This document shows positions 34,193 to 41,891 of a stretch of DNA of 44,659 nucleotides, piece after piece. The notes under the pieces are model-generated. The model was not told the origin of the DNA. It worked only from the letters and a program-made list of their open reading frames with translations, and searched no databases. Position 1 is the stretch's first letter; each line of letters starts with the position of its first letter. Made by a program: the position numbers and the translations under genes. The DNA is from Calothrix sp. HK-06 (GTDB lineage Bacteria > Cyanobacteriota > Cyanobacteriia > Cyanobacteriales > Nostocaceae): positions 1 to 44,659 of the forward strand of contig NZ_MRCD01000073.1 of assembly GCF_001904745.1 (NCBI RefSeq), given 5' to 3'.

Positions 34193-35294
34193 CCTTTGAG
34201 AAAGTTATTGATAATTTAAATCAATCAGTTATTCAGAACGACGCAATTTCTAAATGTGTTGAATTTGTTTGCCGTAATCCTCAAAACCGAGCAGGTGTAA
34301 GATTGTTACTTGCATGTTTGCTCTTCAAAAATCCACAGACCAAGTTTAGATATTCGTAAACCTTACACAGAAATGGGTGGTGATGACTGCTATTCAGGTC
34401 GAACATACGATGAAGCATATATCACAAGTTTTATTAACAAACATCAACTTCCGTGTAATCCAACTACAGCTTTTCTGACTCCAGCCTTACGCAATCGAAA
34501 TATTGTTTTAACACCAGACCTAAATTTAGTTGGTAGACCGCCTATTCTTTATAAAACCGTTCTCCAATTACTTGATGACGTTTATGTAAACCGAGTCTTA
34601 GCTGAAGATTTACTATCGAAAACGATTAGATATCTTCTTCTTGTCAGAAATGAAAGGCAGCAAAGATAACAAGTTTACTAGCTGATTTAAATACATTAAC
34701 ACAAGGAATTGCTCTTTCAGCAGAAGCTATGTCAAATTAATCGAGCAGCATTTAAACTGTCCTAACTCAAGTCGTTTACCTGTCTTGATTATTGCTGCGG
34801 TCTATCAATCAGCATCTAGTTATTTAGGGCGACGTATTCTGTCTCTAGGTAACCACAATGCCGCAGATGAGCAGACAGGAGCGCTTGGAGATGTTGAGAT
34901 TACATTACTTACTGAAGAAAATATAGTAACTTGTTATGAGATGAAAATGAAAAAAGTAACGGGAGATGATATAAATCGTGCGTTACAAAAGATTAGCAAT
35001 TCTACTCATATTATCAACAATTATATTTTTATTACCACAGATATTATTGAGCCTACTGTCCAAGAATATACTGCTTCAATTTATGAACAAACTGGTGGAA
35101 TAGAAGTGATTGTTCTTGACTGGATTAATTTTTTACGTTATTTTCTACATCTTTTTCACTGGATACGAATGAATTTTTTAGAAGCTTATCAAGAATTTGT
35201 GCTTTCAGAACCAGAAAGCGCTGTCAGTCAGGCTTTAAAGGAAGCTTTTTTAGCACTAAGGCAAGCTGCGGAGAGTAATAAAGGTGACAAGTAA
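34162..35294 (+). pseudogene. Type II restriction endonuclease (probably SacI family), frameshifted
   Basis: One ancestral gene now lies in four frame segments. It starts at the ATG at 34162 and runs to an A5 run at 34327-34331, where an extra A shifts the frame (LLLACLL continues as KIHRPSLDIRKPY). A second shift is near 34663 (LLLVRNERQQR continues as ITSLLADLNTL). A third is near 34729 (LSAEAM continues as LIEQHLNC). The frame then runs to 35294. The nuclease core in the last segment, DEQTGALGDVEITLL followed by CYEMKMKK, is of the PD-(D/E)XK type with the acidic and ExK residues still present. The joined protein is about 375 aa. The family name is from remembered conserved blocks (DIRKPYTE, GRTYDEAYI). 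No functional enzyme is expected unless the shifts are sequencing errors. Confidence 0.8.
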
Positions 35295-35330
35295 GTAAGC
35301 AGTGGAGTACTACAGGTAAATAATAATACA

Positions 35331-35360
35331 TGTAGAGACGTTACATGTAACGTCTCTACA
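35331..35360. repeat. Perfect 30-bp palindrome (TGTAGAGACG family)
   Basis: TGTAGAGACGTTACA followed by its exact reverse complement. It lies 36 bases after the restriction pseudogene and 49 bases past the convergent membrane-protein gene. A half copy is at about 2931 and a looser relative at 37507-37539. It may terminate both transcripts. Confidence 0.75.
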
Positions 35361-35409
35361 ATGTTGGGGTATATGTTTCCGAAACCTAAAATTTGCTAAA
35401 TCTATCGAT

Positions 35410-36048
35410 CTATCTATACGCTTCGGGTCTGACAGTGCGACGACTGCGAGTTCCAACAACGGCGCCAATCATAGAAGCAAGTAAACTTAGTAAAGAACCT
35501 AGTACAAACCACCATAACCCTTGACGTACACTAGATGCTGCTTCACGAGCTTGTTGAGCAGATACGTTAGGCGTATTTTGCGGTAAGTTAACACCTTGTT
35601 GCTGTACTTGATTTATTACTTCTCCGGCGTTAGAAGCGGCAACACCAAAAGCACCAGATACACCACTAGCTAATAACCAAGAACTAAATGCTAATGTTGT
35701 TGCCCAGAGTATTGCACCGTTGAGCAGAGCAGTATTACGACTCATGGGCCCACAAGCACGCGCTGTTACCCAACCACCTGTAAATAGAGAAATTAATAAA
35801 CCAATGGTTGACCAAATTCCTACATTCCCTGCAACGTCAGATGAAATTGTTCTAGGTCTTCCAGAAGCTTCTACAGTTCCGGCGCCAATTGCACCAAATA
35901 ATGCGCTCAATACTAACTGAGTAGCAAGTGCAACTAGTAATCCAGAAATGATTGGACCCCAACGAACACGGTCATGATAATCAGCTACTGGGGTGGTAAT
36001 AATAGGCTCGGTACCTATATTATCTGTTGTCCTATTTACATATGCCAT
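35410..36048 (-). CDS. Four-TM membrane protein, YrzE/TIGR04086-like
   Basis: 212 aa. Membrane segments lie at about 32-55 (WGPIISGLLVALATQLVLSA), 76-96, 107-130 and 178-200, with a Gln/Asn-rich loop before the last (VINQVQQQGVNLPQNTPNV). The pattern R-W-G-x-I-x-x-G near the first helix, GGWVTARACG in the second and a Gly-rich last helix match a widespread group of small stress-linked membrane proteins annotated as YrzE-like. Its function is not known. The next plus-strand gene, a CURT1/CAAD protein, is 716 bases away in the divergent direction. Confidence 0.65.
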   Translation of the reverse strand: MAYVNRTTDNIGTEPIITTPVADYHDRVRWGPIISGLLVALATQLVLSALFGAIGAGTVEASGRPRTISSDVAGNVGIWSTIGLLISLFTGGWVTARACGPMSRNTALLNGAILWATTLAFSSWLLASGVSGAFGVAASNAGEVINQVQQQGVNLPQNTPNVSAQQAREAASSVRQGLWWFVLGSLLSLLASMIGAVVGTRSRRTVRPEAYR

Positions 36049-36624
36049 TGATTATTTACTTCCTTTTTTATTTCAAGATTTCACAACAAAACTTTACAAT
36101 AATATGCAGATTAATATATTCTGTTTGTAGCTTTATCTTTATTGCATCACTACAACAAGAATACCTTCCGTACTGAACTTGATATTAGAATAAACTAGTT
36201 AACGTCACAATCCATCTCTCTATCGAGCTAATTTTAATACTACTTAAATCAGATTGACAGTTAATCTACGTAGGAAGCAACCAACCTGCAGTGAGAATAT
36301 TTAGCAAAAGTGACAATATCCACCATTAATTTGATGTGACATAGCTTACTCAGAAGTCTATAGTTTTGAATCTATCTTTATAAAGAAGATATTTTCATCC
36401 TATTGGAAGATGACTTTAACGTCTAAGAAAGGATCTCAATATATTTTGTTTAAATAATGTAAGGGCATTTTTAAAAATTCTCATGTATTCAACAAATATG
36501 AAAGAAAATAGTGTGACTAGTTTCTAGCCTAACTAATCATATTTATAATCAAATAAATATTTTTTTAATAAAAAAGTAGTTAAAATGGAAATAAATTAGT
36601 ATAGCTTTTGGTAGAAAACAAGTT
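36049..36624. other. AT-rich intergenic region without recognised features
   Basis: This is the larger part of the 716-base gap between divergent membrane-protein genes. It has no ORF of note, no RNA gene and no family repeat. It must contain the promoter of the minus-strand gene, but I could not place it. Confidence 0.6.
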
Positions 36625-36644
36625 TATAACAAACGGTCGATGTC
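36625..36644. promoter_or_regulatory. TetR-type operator-like site, copy 4 (weaker)
   Basis: TATAACAAACGGTCGATGTC agrees at 16 of 20 positions with the site before the DevA gene and is in the same register, but its right half is degraded. It lies 121 bases before the CURT1/CAAD start. It may be a real member of the TetR regulon or a chance match. Confidence 0.4.
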
Positions 36645-36764
36645 AAGTCACGAAAAAAATAGTTAAGTATAAAGAATCATCAAATTCAATAACTCGGTAA
36701 ACTTTTTTACCGCGTAATTATTCAAGTAATACTTAATAACACTCAGTACACAGGAAGGAATAGT

Positions 36765-37214
36765 ATGGAAACCCAAGTGCAACAACAAGAATATATGAAT
36801 TCGACTCAAGAGTATGTTAATAACATGGATTCTAGTGGTGCCCAAGCCATTGAAAAAGTAGAGTCTAAAATCAAGTCTACTGCAAATGAAGCAGATTATC
36901 AATTGCAGGTAGCAGGTAACAAAGCATCTAATTTTTTCGCGACACTACCACAATATATCAGTGCATTTTACCAACAATACAAACTGCCTATTATAGCAAT
37001 TGGTGCAGTTTTTCTCGCCATAGTCGCACTTAAAGTCTTCTTTGCAGTCCTTGGTGCATTCAATGATATTCCCCTTGTGGCGCCATTGTTCGAGTTGATA
37101 GGTATTGGTTACACAGCTTGGTTTACTAATCGCTACTTACTCAAGGTTGAAACACGAAAAGAATTAGCAGGTGAAATTCGCTCTCTAAAAGCAGAAATGC
37201 TAGGTAGCAGATAA
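36765..37214 (+). CDS. CURT1/CAAD-domain thylakoid membrane protein
   Basis: 149 aa. A polar N-terminus (about 1-55, Gln/Asn/Ser-rich) leads to an amphipathic stretch and two close membrane helices (about 75-97, LPIIAIGAVFLAIVALKVFF; about 101-125, LVAPLFELIGIGYTAWF). It ends with a charged helix (RKELAGEIRSLKAEML). This is the CAAD domain, first seen attached to cyanobacterial aminoacyl-tRNA synthetases and shared with plant CURT1 proteins that bend thylakoid edges. The likely role is thylakoid shaping or membrane anchoring. A strong AGGAAGGAA ribosome site precedes the ATG, and an operator-like site lies upstream. Confidence 0.85.
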   Translation: METQVQQQEYMNSTQEYVNNMDSSGAQAIEKVESKIKSTANEADYQLQVAGNKASNFFATLPQYISAFYQQYKLPIIAIGAVFLAIVALKVFFAVLGAFNDIPLVAPLFELIGIGYTAWFTNRYLLKVETRKELAGEIRSLKAEMLGSR

Positions 37215-37260
37215 TGTACGCAAGTTCCTCTGGTACAAACTTATAAGCTGACATTCTTGT

Positions 37261-37288
37261 GGGATGGGCTTTCTCTTGCCCCGTCCCA
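37261..37288 (+). terminator. Hairpin after the CURT1/CAAD gene
   Basis: GGGATGGG (37261-37268) pairs with CCCGTCCC (37281-37288) with one G-T wobble, 46 bases after the stop. It has only a weak T content after the stem. The remaining gap to 37560 holds the palindrome at 37507. Confidence 0.55.
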
Positions 37289-37506
37289 TTCTACTTCATC
37301 AAAAAGAAATATGCTGTAAAAAGCGTCATGCACCAATTTTTTCTCAAAAACAACAATAATATGACTTTCAAAAAGAGCTTGTAAATCCATTTAGAGTTAA
37401 ATAATTTATTTTTTGGTCTCTAGGTATTATTTGAGCAGGTTTACTTATTCAGCTTTATCTCTCACCAGATAGAGATTTATTTAATATATTTGAATTTATA
37501 CACAAA

Positions 37507-37539
37507 TGTAGAGACACCATAAAACGTTGTGTCTCTACA
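37507..37539. repeat. TGTAGAGACAC inverted repeat
   Basis: TGTAGAGACAC and GTGTCTCTACA around an 11-base loop, 22 bases past the stop of the minus-strand gene at 37561-38208. It is related to the perfect palindrome at 35331-35360 and probably terminates this gene. Confidence 0.65.
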
Positions 37540-37560
37540 AAGTCTTTACAACAAATGTAA

Positions 37561-38208
37561 TTAATCTTCCAAAGAATTCACTTTAGTTCGAGTACTGGAA
37601 GGTGAAATATAAATCACCTGCGTACTAGTATTTTTGGATTCCTTGGTTTGCTCACTACTAAATCGCTGATTAAGAGCATTGGAGCGCTCTTGATATTGAA
37701 TATCTGGATTTTGTGATGGGTTGGAAGAATGCACGGTGTACTTAGATGTATCAGAAGTACCTGTTACTACTGACATGCTGCCTTCTTCAATACCTATAAC
37801 TGCATCTCCTACACCTTGATTTGTGTGTTTCACACCTTCATCTACAGTTTTGGCGCCGTTTTCTTGACAGGAGGCAGTGTGGTTAAAACCCTGAACACGT
37901 TTTCTTCGTGCCAAAACAGCAGCTAACGAACCTAATGCACCTAGGGCAAGTCCACCTATTAATGCTCTATTTAATACATTATTTTTGCGTTTTTCGGATG
38001 GATAAGGATTTGATTGAGGTATTTCAGCATCCATTTTTGGGTTTACTGAACTACTATAAGGTTGCTCAGACTGACCATAATTTATCCGGTTGTTATATTC
38101 GGCATCAGTATTTATGTTGGTGCTTCTTTGTTCAGCATCAGGCTGATTGTCTATGATGCGATTTGCATTCTCGTTTTGAGAGTCAAACTCCTGCCTACCT
38201 TCAACCAT
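37561..38208 (-). CDS. Single-pass low-complexity membrane protein, unknown function
   Basis: 215 aa, family not recognised. The N-terminal 75 residues and the C-terminal 110 are polar and rich in Asn, Ser, Gln and Glu, probably disordered. A single membrane helix lies at about 83-101 (LIGGLALGALGSLAAVLA) followed at once by ARRKRVQ, which places the C-terminal side in the cytoplasm by the positive-inside rule. The only cysteine is C114. The start MVEGRQEFDSQNENANRIID and the neighbourhood of other stress-type membrane proteins offer no function. An AAGGAGTTAAAG-like ribosome site precedes the ATG on the minus strand. Confidence 0.6.
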   Translation of the reverse strand: MVEGRQEFDSQNENANRIIDNQPDAEQRSTNINTDAEYNNRINYGQSEQPYSSSVNPKMDAEIPQSNPYPSEKRKNNVLNRALIGGLALGALGSLAAVLARRKRVQGFNHTASCQENGAKTVDEGVKHTNQGVGDAVIGIEEGSMSVVTGTSDTSKYTVHSSNPSQNPDIQYQERSNALNQRFSSEQTKESKNTSTQVIYISPSSTRTKVNSLED

Positions 38209-38534
38209 GATTCTTTAACTCCTTAAGTAAAAAGGTGATTTATATCGTTAATTTAATTGATAGTTTTGTGAGCAATATTTTCTTATGCTTCAGTTACAAG
38301 GTTAAAAACATAACTGTATATAATCATCTTTCTAAAGAATTATCTAGTTATTTTTTTATTTATAAATTCTTTGATTCACAAAAATAATCATGTTTACATC
38401 AAAATGTAAGGTCGTAATGATTAAAGTAAAATCAGCTTTTTCAGACTTTATTGGCATTAATTGTGACCAGTTTCTAGCAAAAATTTGTGACTAGTAGTCT
38501 GTGTCATAAAATTTGGTAATAAAAGTACATCACT

Positions 38535-38556
38535 GCACAGGCTTTCCGGCCTGTGC
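38535..38556. repeat. GCACAGGC hairpin
   Basis: GCACAGGC and GCCTGTGC around a 6-base loop, 18 bases past the stop of the FG-GAP gene and on its downstream side, so it may terminate it. The rest of 38209-38573 shows nothing else I can name. Confidence 0.6.
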
Positions 38557-38573
38557 TACGATTGTCCAAAATT

Positions 38574-39818
38574 TTATGATATTTTTGTTTGGATAGTCCA
38601 TTCAGCAGGGACATTCGTTACTGTACTTCCTGAAGCAGTTGTACCATTCATAAACCAAATCGAATTATCACCAGTAGTAGCGTTACGCCAGAAAATATCT
38701 GTTTTTCCATTACCATCATAATCACCAATCATATATTGTAGTGATGGGTCAGTTTGCGGTAAAAATGCAGATGTTGCAATTGATGAACCGTCCATTAACC
38801 AAGCTGTATTCTCACCAGTTTTGCTATTGTGCCAAAATACATCTGTTTTTCCATCACCATTAAAATCACCAATACTATCTGTCCAGTCGGCGCCCATATT
38901 ATTTAAACTACTACTAAACAGAAAAGTTCCATTCATCATCCAAACAGATGTATCACCTGTAGTTTTGTTATGCCACAATACATCACTTCTACCATCACCA
39001 TTAAAATCGCCGACTGTAGAATCCCAAAATGAATCCATTTTTTGTAAGAATGAGCCAGAATAATTAGTACCATCCATTATCCATACCGCTGTGTCGGTTG
39101 TGGCACTATTTCGCCAAAAAATATCACTCTTGCCATCCCCACTAAAGTCAACTATAGTAGGAGTCCAAGACAAATCTGTTTTATCTAGATATGCTGCGGT
39201 TGTTACCGTAGTATTATCCATTAACCAAGTAGCATTTTCACCAGTATTTGTATTGTGCCAAAAAACATCGCTCTTACCATCACCGTTAAAGTCAGCAATA
39301 TCTAACTTCCAACCAGGGTCAATAGTTTGTAATTGAGTGGTACTTACGACATTATTACCATCCATCATCCACAATACATTTTCACCTGTTGTACTATTGC
39401 GCCAAAAAATATCACTTTTTCCATCACGATTAAAATCACCCAGTTTATATTGCCAGTCTGCACTCATTTTCGGCAAAAACTTCGCATCCGTAATATTACT
39501 ACCATCCATTAACCAAATTGCAGTATCACCTGTTTTAGCATCACGCCATAGTAAATCAGTTTTACCGTTACCACTAAAATCAGCGTGTGTAGCTGCGCTG
39601 CTAAAAATAGAGTTCGGATTTGGATTAGTTATTGGTATATTATATGCCTGACTAGAAACATCATTAGAAAGAGAGGGTTGAAAGCTTGAAGAACGTATAG
39701 AATGACTCGAATAATTAGATTGATTAATATCAAAATTATTATTTGTGAAAAAAGAATTATTTGTAGAGTAAGTATTCTCAGAAATAGGAGAAGCAACAGA
39801 TAAACTAGAAGGATTCAT
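38574..39818 (-). CDS. FG-GAP/VCBS-repeat protein with seven repeats (first of pair)
   Basis: 414 aa from the ATG at 39818; the frame reaches 39854 but relatives start near MNPSSLSVAS. A Ser/Asn-rich leader (about 1-75) with no clear signal peptide precedes seven repeats of about 43 residues. Each holds a calcium-loop-like D-F-(N/S)-G-(D/N)-G-K-(S/T)-D followed by (I/L/V)-(F/L)-W-(H/R)-N, then T-G-(E/D) and W-(L/M)-M-D-G. The repeats should form one seven-bladed beta-propeller, as in integrin-alpha-like proteins. Such proteins are often outside the cell and bind sugars or proteins; no target is known. A paralogue lies 170 bases upstream on the same strand. Confidence 0.85.
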   Translation of the reverse strand: MNPSSLSVASPISENTYSTNNSFFTNNNFDINQSNYSSHSIRSSSFQPSLSNDVSSQAYNIPITNPNPNSIFSSAATHADFSGNGKTDLLWRDAKTGDTAIWLMDGSNITDAKFLPKMSADWQYKLGDFNRDGKSDIFWRNSTTGENVLWMMDGNNVVSTTQLQTIDPGWKLDIADFNGDGKSDVFWHNTNTGENATWLMDNTTVTTAAYLDKTDLSWTPTIVDFSGDGKSDIFWRNSATTDTAVWIMDGTNYSGSFLQKMDSFWDSTVGDFNGDGRSDVLWHNKTTGDTSVWMMNGTFLFSSSLNNMGADWTDSIGDFNGDGKTDVFWHNSKTGENTAWLMDGSSIATSAFLPQTDPSLQYMIGDYDGNGKTDIFWRNATTGDNSIWFMNGTTASGSTVTNVPAEWTIQTKIS

Positions 39819-39871
39819 AGTATGTGAGTAAAGGTAATAACGGAAGCATCCCAATTTAGAAAAATCATGTC

Positions 39872-39946
39872 ATGCTGAACGTAGTGAAGCATCTGGTTTA
39901 TACATTAAGACCTTAGATTCTTCGCTGCGCTCAGAATGACAATGCT
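39872..39946. repeat. Dispersed TCATGCTGAACG / CTCAGAATGACA repeat between the paralogues
   Basis: TCATGCTGAACGTAGTGAAG at the left and TTCGCTGCGCTCAGAATGAC at the right are inverted relatives (both contain the CATTCTGAGCG-type unit common in cyanobacterial intergenic DNA). A related copy is at about 2976-3061. It separates the two FG-GAP genes. Confidence 0.6.
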
Positions 39947-39988
39947 ACGCGACTAATAACAATGCAGCGCGACTGTTAAAACATTCTC

Positions 39989-41179
39989 TTACGCGGTGTA
40001 CCAACCAACAGGAGTAGTATTAACTGCGGTGCTGGTACCATCTCCAGACCAAATCATATTTTCGCCAGTTTGACTATTGCTCCAGAACAGTTCGGTTTTG
40101 CCGTCACCATTAAAGTCACCCAAGCTAGATGTCCACTCAGAACCCATTGATGGTAAAGCTGTTGCGGTTGCAGTGGCGCCATTCATAGTCCAACCGACAT
40201 TTTGACCAGTAGATTGATCACGCCATAATACGTCAAGGTTTCCATCACCATTTACATCACCAAACGAGTACTTCCAATTAGAACCGGCGCCTTGTGTTGG
40301 TAAATCTGCGGCTGTAGCATTAGTACCACTCATCAACCAGGTTTTGTTTTCACCTGTTTTGCTATTGTGCCAGAAAATATCAGTTCTCATGTCACCGTTG
40401 AAGTCAGTTGCAGAAATTTGCCAATCTGAATCGGCGCCGAAATTAGCTAGCGCAGTTCCATTCGCAAGCTGAGTACCATTCATACTCCACAAAGAATTTT
40501 CACCTGTTGCAGAATTATGCCAAAGTAGATCAGTTTTGCCTGTACCATCAACACTTACAATAGTAGAAGTCCAGTTAGCATCAGTAGTTGGTAGCATTGC
40601 AGCAGAAGCAACATTTGTACCATCCATTACCCATGCAGCATTTTCACCTGTACTCTTGTTATGCCAAATTAAATCACTCTTACGGTCTCCGTTTGTATCT
40701 CCAACGGTAAAATCCCAATTGCTATCTGTAGTGGGCAACATAGTATCAGCAACTATATTTCCACCATCCATTACCCAAGCTTCGTTGGCTCCGGTATTCT
40801 TATTACGCCATATCAAATCAGTTTTACCATCACCGTTGAGGTCTGCAATTTTGTAATCCCATTCAGCACCGCGCGATGGTAGAGCAGCACCAGCAGGAGT
40901 GGCGCCATCCATCAACCAAACGGCAACTTCACCTGTTTGTGAGTTTCGCCAAATTTTATCAGTCTTACCATCACCGTTAAAGTCAGTGTTAACAGCTGCA
41001 CTACTAAAAATTAAGTTGGGATTAGGATTCAAGCCTTGAGATTCAACTGACTGCGATGACCCCTTTAAGCTTGAAACATCATTTGAGTATAAAGTTTGAT
41101 CAAAACTGTTCGCATTACTTGTATATATCGAAGCACCAGTACCAGTAGAAAGCTCTGTGGATTTTGTCGAATTAAACAT
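39989..41179 (-). CDS. FG-GAP/VCBS-repeat protein with seven repeats (second of pair)
   Basis: 396 aa. The plan equals its neighbour: a Ser/Asn/Thr-rich leader ending in NPNPNLIFSSAAVNTDFNGD, then seven repeats with DFNGDGKTD-type loops, W-(R/H)-N-(S/K), T-G-(E/A/Q) and W-x-M-(D/N/S)-G. The repeats are more regular in spacing and richer in Ala and Met (AAMLPTTDANW, ATALPSMGSEW). Some loops are worn (VSVDGTGKTD, GDVNGDGNLD). The shared leader motif shows a recent tandem duplication. It has no visible signal peptide, so export, if any, would be by a non-Sec route. A repeat hairpin lies upstream. Confidence 0.85.
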   Translation of the reverse strand: MFNSTKSTELSTGTGASIYTSNANSFDQTLYSNDVSSLKGSSQSVESQGLNPNPNLIFSSAAVNTDFNGDGKTDKIWRNSQTGEVAVWLMDGATPAGAALPSRGAEWDYKIADLNGDGKTDLIWRNKNTGANEAWVMDGGNIVADTMLPTTDSNWDFTVGDTNGDRKSDLIWHNKSTGENAAWVMDGTNVASAAMLPTTDANWTSTIVSVDGTGKTDLLWHNSATGENSLWSMNGTQLANGTALANFGADSDWQISATDFNGDMRTDIFWHNSKTGENKTWLMSGTNATAADLPTQGAGSNWKYSFGDVNGDGNLDVLWRDQSTGQNVGWTMNGATATATALPSMGSEWTSSLGDFNGDGKTELFWSNSQTGENMIWSGDGTSTAVNTTPVGWYTA

Positions 41180-41319
41180 AGATGAGGATTGTCAACAGTG
41201 TTCATCACCCTTTTTATTATCTATTTACAATTAAAAGTGTTACTTGAGAACTTTCAAACCTTTTTTCGGCTTTTTTGCTTAAATTATATTGTTTGTCAAT
41301 AACAATGTTTTAACAATAA

Positions 41320-41353
41320 AGAAACCCGGTTTCTATAAAAAAACCGGGTTTCT
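41320..41353. repeat. AGAAACCCGG-family hairpin
   Basis: AGAAACCCGGTTTCT, a short A-rich loop, then AAACCGGGTTTCT. It lies in the 310-base gap between the divergent FG-GAP gene and the small membrane-protein gene; nothing else is seen in that gap. Confidence 0.7.
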
Positions 41354-41489
41354 AGTTTATTTTTCTTCAAATATGTTTACCGATACCAAAGCTTTATTGA
41401 AGATTTCGCTATAGTATTTACATATTTTCTCTGATGACGATTGATTGTAATCGAGTATAAGCTGATTAGTTAGAATCTAAAAAAGAATT

Positions 41490-41891
41490 ATGTGGCTTTT
41501 AATATTTGTCGTGGTAAATTTTTGTAGTATTTTTGCTGGATTAATAGCAGGTAAAGAAATTAAAGCTTTTCTTAAAAGACACAAAAGTATTGCCGATGAG
41601 TATGTCTTAGAAGAATTTAAATCTTTAGTCAGGCGCCAAATGTATATGGTATACTTTCTATTATTCTTTATAGTTATCGGGTTGTTTATGAATATTGTTG
41701 TGGTAATTCATCATGGGCTGTTTGGCTTTGCAGTTACGCTACTTGTAAATGCATATAGCTTTTTGCAATCACAATATTTCCGTAGATTACAAAAAAAAGC
41801 AAGGTCTTTAAATGCTGCAAATGAACTTCTCGCACGCAAATATTACCTAGTCAGCAATACGTGGGAAAACAAACCATTACCAGATTTTTAA
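41490..41891 (+). CDS. Small membrane protein of unknown function
   Basis: 133 aa, family not recognised. Three hydrophobic segments are visible: about 2-20 (LLIFVVVNFCSIFAGLIAG), 52-75 (MYMVYFLLFFIVIGLFMNIV) and 79-97. A charged helix lies between the first two (KAFLKRHKSIADEYVLEEFK) and a basic tail follows (RRLQKKARSLNAANELLARK). It overlaps the convergent PAS-GGDEF-EAL gene by 15 bases. No ribosome site is clear. Confidence 0.6.
   Translation: MWLLIFVVVNFCSIFAGLIAGKEIKAFLKRHKSIADEYVLEEFKSLVRRQMYMVYFLLFFIVIGLFMNIVVVIHHGLFGFAVTLLVNAYSFLQSQYFRRLQKKARSLNAANELLARKYYLVSNTWENKPLPDF

Noticed and set aside
34310-34669. A separate 119-residue gene
   Set aside because: It is the middle part of the frameshifted restriction endonuclease; the protein reads on across the frame changes at both sides.
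34785-35294. A separate intact nuclease gene
   Set aside because: It has no ribosome site and its N-terminus continues from the preceding fragment in another frame, so it is the last piece of the pseudogene.
33124-35294. An integrative element at tRNA-Lys
   Set aside because: I saw no integrase and no repeat of the tRNA 3' end downstream, so nearness to the tRNA alone is not enough.
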